Below the pieces are notes generated by a model that was given only the letters and a program-made list of their open reading frames with translations, ran no database searches and had not been told where the DNA came from. Source: an uncultured Prevotella sp. (GTDB taxonomy: Bacteria > Bacteroidota > Bacteroidia > Bacteroidales > Bacteroidaceae). Taken from it: a stretch of DNA of 14,309 bases. The stretch lies in NCBI GenBank assembly GCA_937901345.1, contig CALCHM010000203.1, positions 1-14,309 of the forward strand, in the 5' to 3' direction. Shown here piece after piece: positions 12,996-14,309 of this stretch; position 1 is the first letter of the stretch, and each line of letters opens with the position of its first letter. The translations under genes were made by a program, and so were the position numbers.

Positions 12996-14102
12996 ATGCA
13001 ATACCAAACAGACCAACGTATTGTTGCTACGCTCGATGCTGGTGGCACGAACTTCGTTTTCGGAGCCATTCAAGGCGGCGAATACATCATGGGTCCCTAC
13101 TCGCTTCCCGCCATGGCCGACAATTTAGATGCCTGCCTCGGACAACTCTTCAAGGGGTTTGACATGCTCTTCAGCAACCCACAACGCCAACCCATAGCCA
13201 TTAGTTTTGCTTTTCCTGGACCTGCCGATTATCCACGCGGAATTATCGGAGGGTTTCTGCCCAACTTCCCCTCTTTTCGTGAGGGCGTAGCGCTCGGACC
13301 TATGCTGGAACATCGTTACGGCGTTCCCGTGTTTATCAATAACGATGGCGACCTCTTTGCCTATGGCGAATCGCTCTGCGGATTTCTTCCTGAAATCAAC
13401 AAGCGCCTTGAAGCAGCAGGTGCCGTCAAGCGCTTCCACAATCTCATTGGTTACACCGTTGGCACAGGTTTAGGCATTGGTATCGTCATCAATGGGCATT
13501 TAAATCGTGGCGATAACTCATGCGTCGAAACCTTCTGTCTGCCCCACCCCGACATGCCCAATGTCATCATTGAAGAGGGCGCTTCCACACGTGCCATTTG
13601 TCGTGTGTATAACGAAATCACTGGCACTGACACCTCTCAAATGGACGCCCGCACCATCGCTGAAATTGCAGCAGGAACCATCGCGGGCGATGCCGAAGCC
13701 GCCAAGAAGGCGTTTGCAACAATGGGAAGCACATTGGGGGCGGCAATAGCAACAGCAGCAACCCTCATTGACGGACTCATCGTTATTGGAGGAGGCGTCA
13801 TGAAAGCGAAGAAATGGATTATGCCAGCGCTCATGCAGGCACTCCATAAAACGTTGCGCACCATGAAAGGCGAAAGAGTAAACCGCATGCAGATGAAGGT
13901 GTACGACCTTGACAACCCCGAAACCTTTGAGGAATTTGCGCACGGCGAAGTCAAACGCATCAAAGTGTATGGGCAAGAAGACTACGTGGATTACGACGTG
14001 CAAAAGCGCATCGGTATCGGCATTTCACAAATGGGTGCCAATAAAGCCGTTTCTGTGGGTGCATACGTTTTTGCCCTCAACCAATTAGACGGCATAGACT
14101 GA
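12996..14102 (+). CDS. ROK-family sugar kinase
   Basis: This 368-residue cytoplasmic protein of the ROK (repressor, ORF, kinase) family has no N-terminal helix-turn-helix, so it is a kinase type. The phosphate-binding DAGGTN lies at 14-19, the sugar-binding/catalytic NNDGD with Asp117 at 115-119, GTGLGIG at 156-162, an EEGAS-like motif at 193-197 and GGGV at 265-268. The usual ROK zinc motif CxCGxxGCxE is absent; the corresponding stretch reads ETFCLPHPDMPN (178-189). It is longer than typical glucokinases (about 300-320), with an extra charged segment at about 300-345 (KRIKVYGQEDYVDYD). The substrate is not evident: glucose, mannose, fructose or an N-acetyl-hexosamine are all possible. The GH5 putative mannanase upstream makes mannose attractive, but the gene seems to have its own promoter. 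Confidence 0.85.
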   Translation: MQYQTDQRIVATLDAGGTNFVFGAIQGGEYIMGPYSLPAMADNLDACLGQLFKGFDMLFSNPQRQPIAISFAFPGPADYPRGIIGGFLPNFPSFREGVALGPMLEHRYGVPVFINNDGDLFAYGESLCGFLPEINKRLEAAGAVKRFHNLIGYTVGTGLGIGIVINGHLNRGDNSCVETFCLPHPDMPNVIIEEGASTRAICRVYNEITGTDTSQMDARTIAEIAAGTIAGDAEAAKKAFATMGSTLGAAIATAATLIDGLIVIGGGVMKAKKWIMPALMQALHKTLRTMKGERVNRMQMKVYDLDNPETFEEFAHGEVKRIKVYGQEDYVDYDVQKRIGIGISQMGANKAVSVGAYVFALNQLDGID

Positions 14103-14122
14103 TACGGAAAGAAATATGCGGG

Positions 14123-14140
14123 AACCACATAAGTGTGGTT
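14123..14140 (+). terminator. short hairpin after the ROK gene
   Basis: AACCACA pairs with TGTGGTT around a 4-nt loop, 20 bp past the stop codon. AAAATCCCCT follows rather than a T-tract, so it may protect the mRNA 3' end more than terminate transcription. Confidence 0.4.
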
Positions 14141-14156
14141 AAAATCCCCTCTGATA

Positions 14157-14188
14157 TTAACTAATTCACGAGTTAGTTAACGTGAGTT
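14157..14188 (+). repeat. two overlapping, competing inverted repeats
   Basis: TTAACTAA (14157-14164) pairs perfectly with TTAGTTAA (14173-14180). AATTCACG (14163-14170) pairs with CGTGAGTT (14181-14188) with one G-U. The second uses the loop of the first and its downstream flank, and the left arms share 14163-14164, so full formation of both is not possible. Confidence 0.55.
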
Positions 14189-14212
14189 CTATATAAGTAT
14201 AATCCGTAAAAC

Positions 14213-14242
14213 GAAGCGTATGTTGGGGAAACTCGCTTTTTT
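14213..14242 (+). terminator. weak terminator-like hairpin
   Basis: AAGCG pairs with CGCTT across a 15-nt loop, followed by a T run to 14242 and then GGGGGG. The stem is short, so activity is uncertain. Confidence 0.3.
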
Positions 14243-14267
14243 GGGGGGCTTGGAGTGTTTGTAAATG

Positions 14268-14307
14268 AACGGCATCAGGACGTGGGGTCTGATGCCGTTC
14301 TTGTTTT
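14268..14307 (+). terminator. strong rho-independent terminator
   Basis: AACGGCATCAG (14268-14278) pairs exactly with CTGATGCCGTT (14289-14299) around a 10-nt loop, followed by CTTGTTTTG. It most likely ends the ROK transcript or a small RNA from the 14140-14260 stretch. Confidence 0.75.
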
Positions 14308-14309
14308 GT

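Noticed and set aside
5779..14102. Mannan polysaccharide-utilisation locus
   Set aside because: The GDP-mannose gene, GH5 enzyme and ROK kinase are separated by housekeeping genes on both strands, and no SusC/SusD pair, regulator or mannose transporter is present.
14157..14188. H-type pseudoknot
   Set aside because: The two stems would need loops of zero length to cross both grooves, which is not sterically reasonable. Competing hairpins are more likely.

Overview
The window looks like chromosomal DNA of a Bacteroidales bacterium, most likely Prevotella or a close relative. The evidence is a predicted 'smalltalk' micro-protein, a DUF6261-like protein, a secreted protein with a type IX secretion (T9SS)-style C-terminal tail, several TAnnTTTG Bacteroidetes-type -7 promoter boxes, and intergenic regions full of short palindromes. 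This assignment rests on protein and motif recognition by eye; no database search was run.

Layout. Positions 1-1050 are almost gene-free. They hold the possible tail of an upstream gene, a 32-codon smalltalk gene between two related CTCTGAG-rich repeats, and two large imperfect inverted-repeat elements (267-476 and 717-932) built from small hairpins. A DUF6261-like gene (1105-1863, minus) has a strong terminator below it. Above it is a regular array of six TCCCG/CGGGA palindromes spaced 40-43 bp apart. A 500-bp non-coding stretch with hairpins follows. Then comes a 982-residue secreted CotH-kinase-like protein (2647-5595, minus), divergent from a bifunctional GDP-mannose biosynthesis gene (5779-7137, plus). 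After an AGAGYAC heptamer array and a bidirectional terminator lie a DJ-1/PfpI gene and pdxJ (both minus). Divergent from pdxJ is a plus-strand run: NAD kinase, a type I ABC exporter half-transporter and a GH5 lipoprotein resembling beta-mannanases. An unusual 83-bp stem-loop then precedes a ROK-family sugar kinase with its own promoter. The window ends in a cluster of hairpins and a clear terminator.

How the genes relate. Most of the right half is housekeeping: vitamin B6 synthesis (pdxJ), NADP synthesis (nadK), the DJ-1 protein and GDP-mannose formation. A loose mannose theme links the GDP-mannose enzyme, the GH5 putative mannanase and the ROK kinase. This is only an inference from proximity, because they sit in at least two transcription units and no SusC/SusD pair is present.

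The least explained parts are non-coding: the 41-bp-period palindrome array upstream of the DUF6261 gene, the mirror-organised hairpin element at 717-932 whose stems vary while the TGAAG loop is kept, and the 83-bp stem-loop before the ROK gene. I did not find a clearly new multi-gene defence or mobile system.
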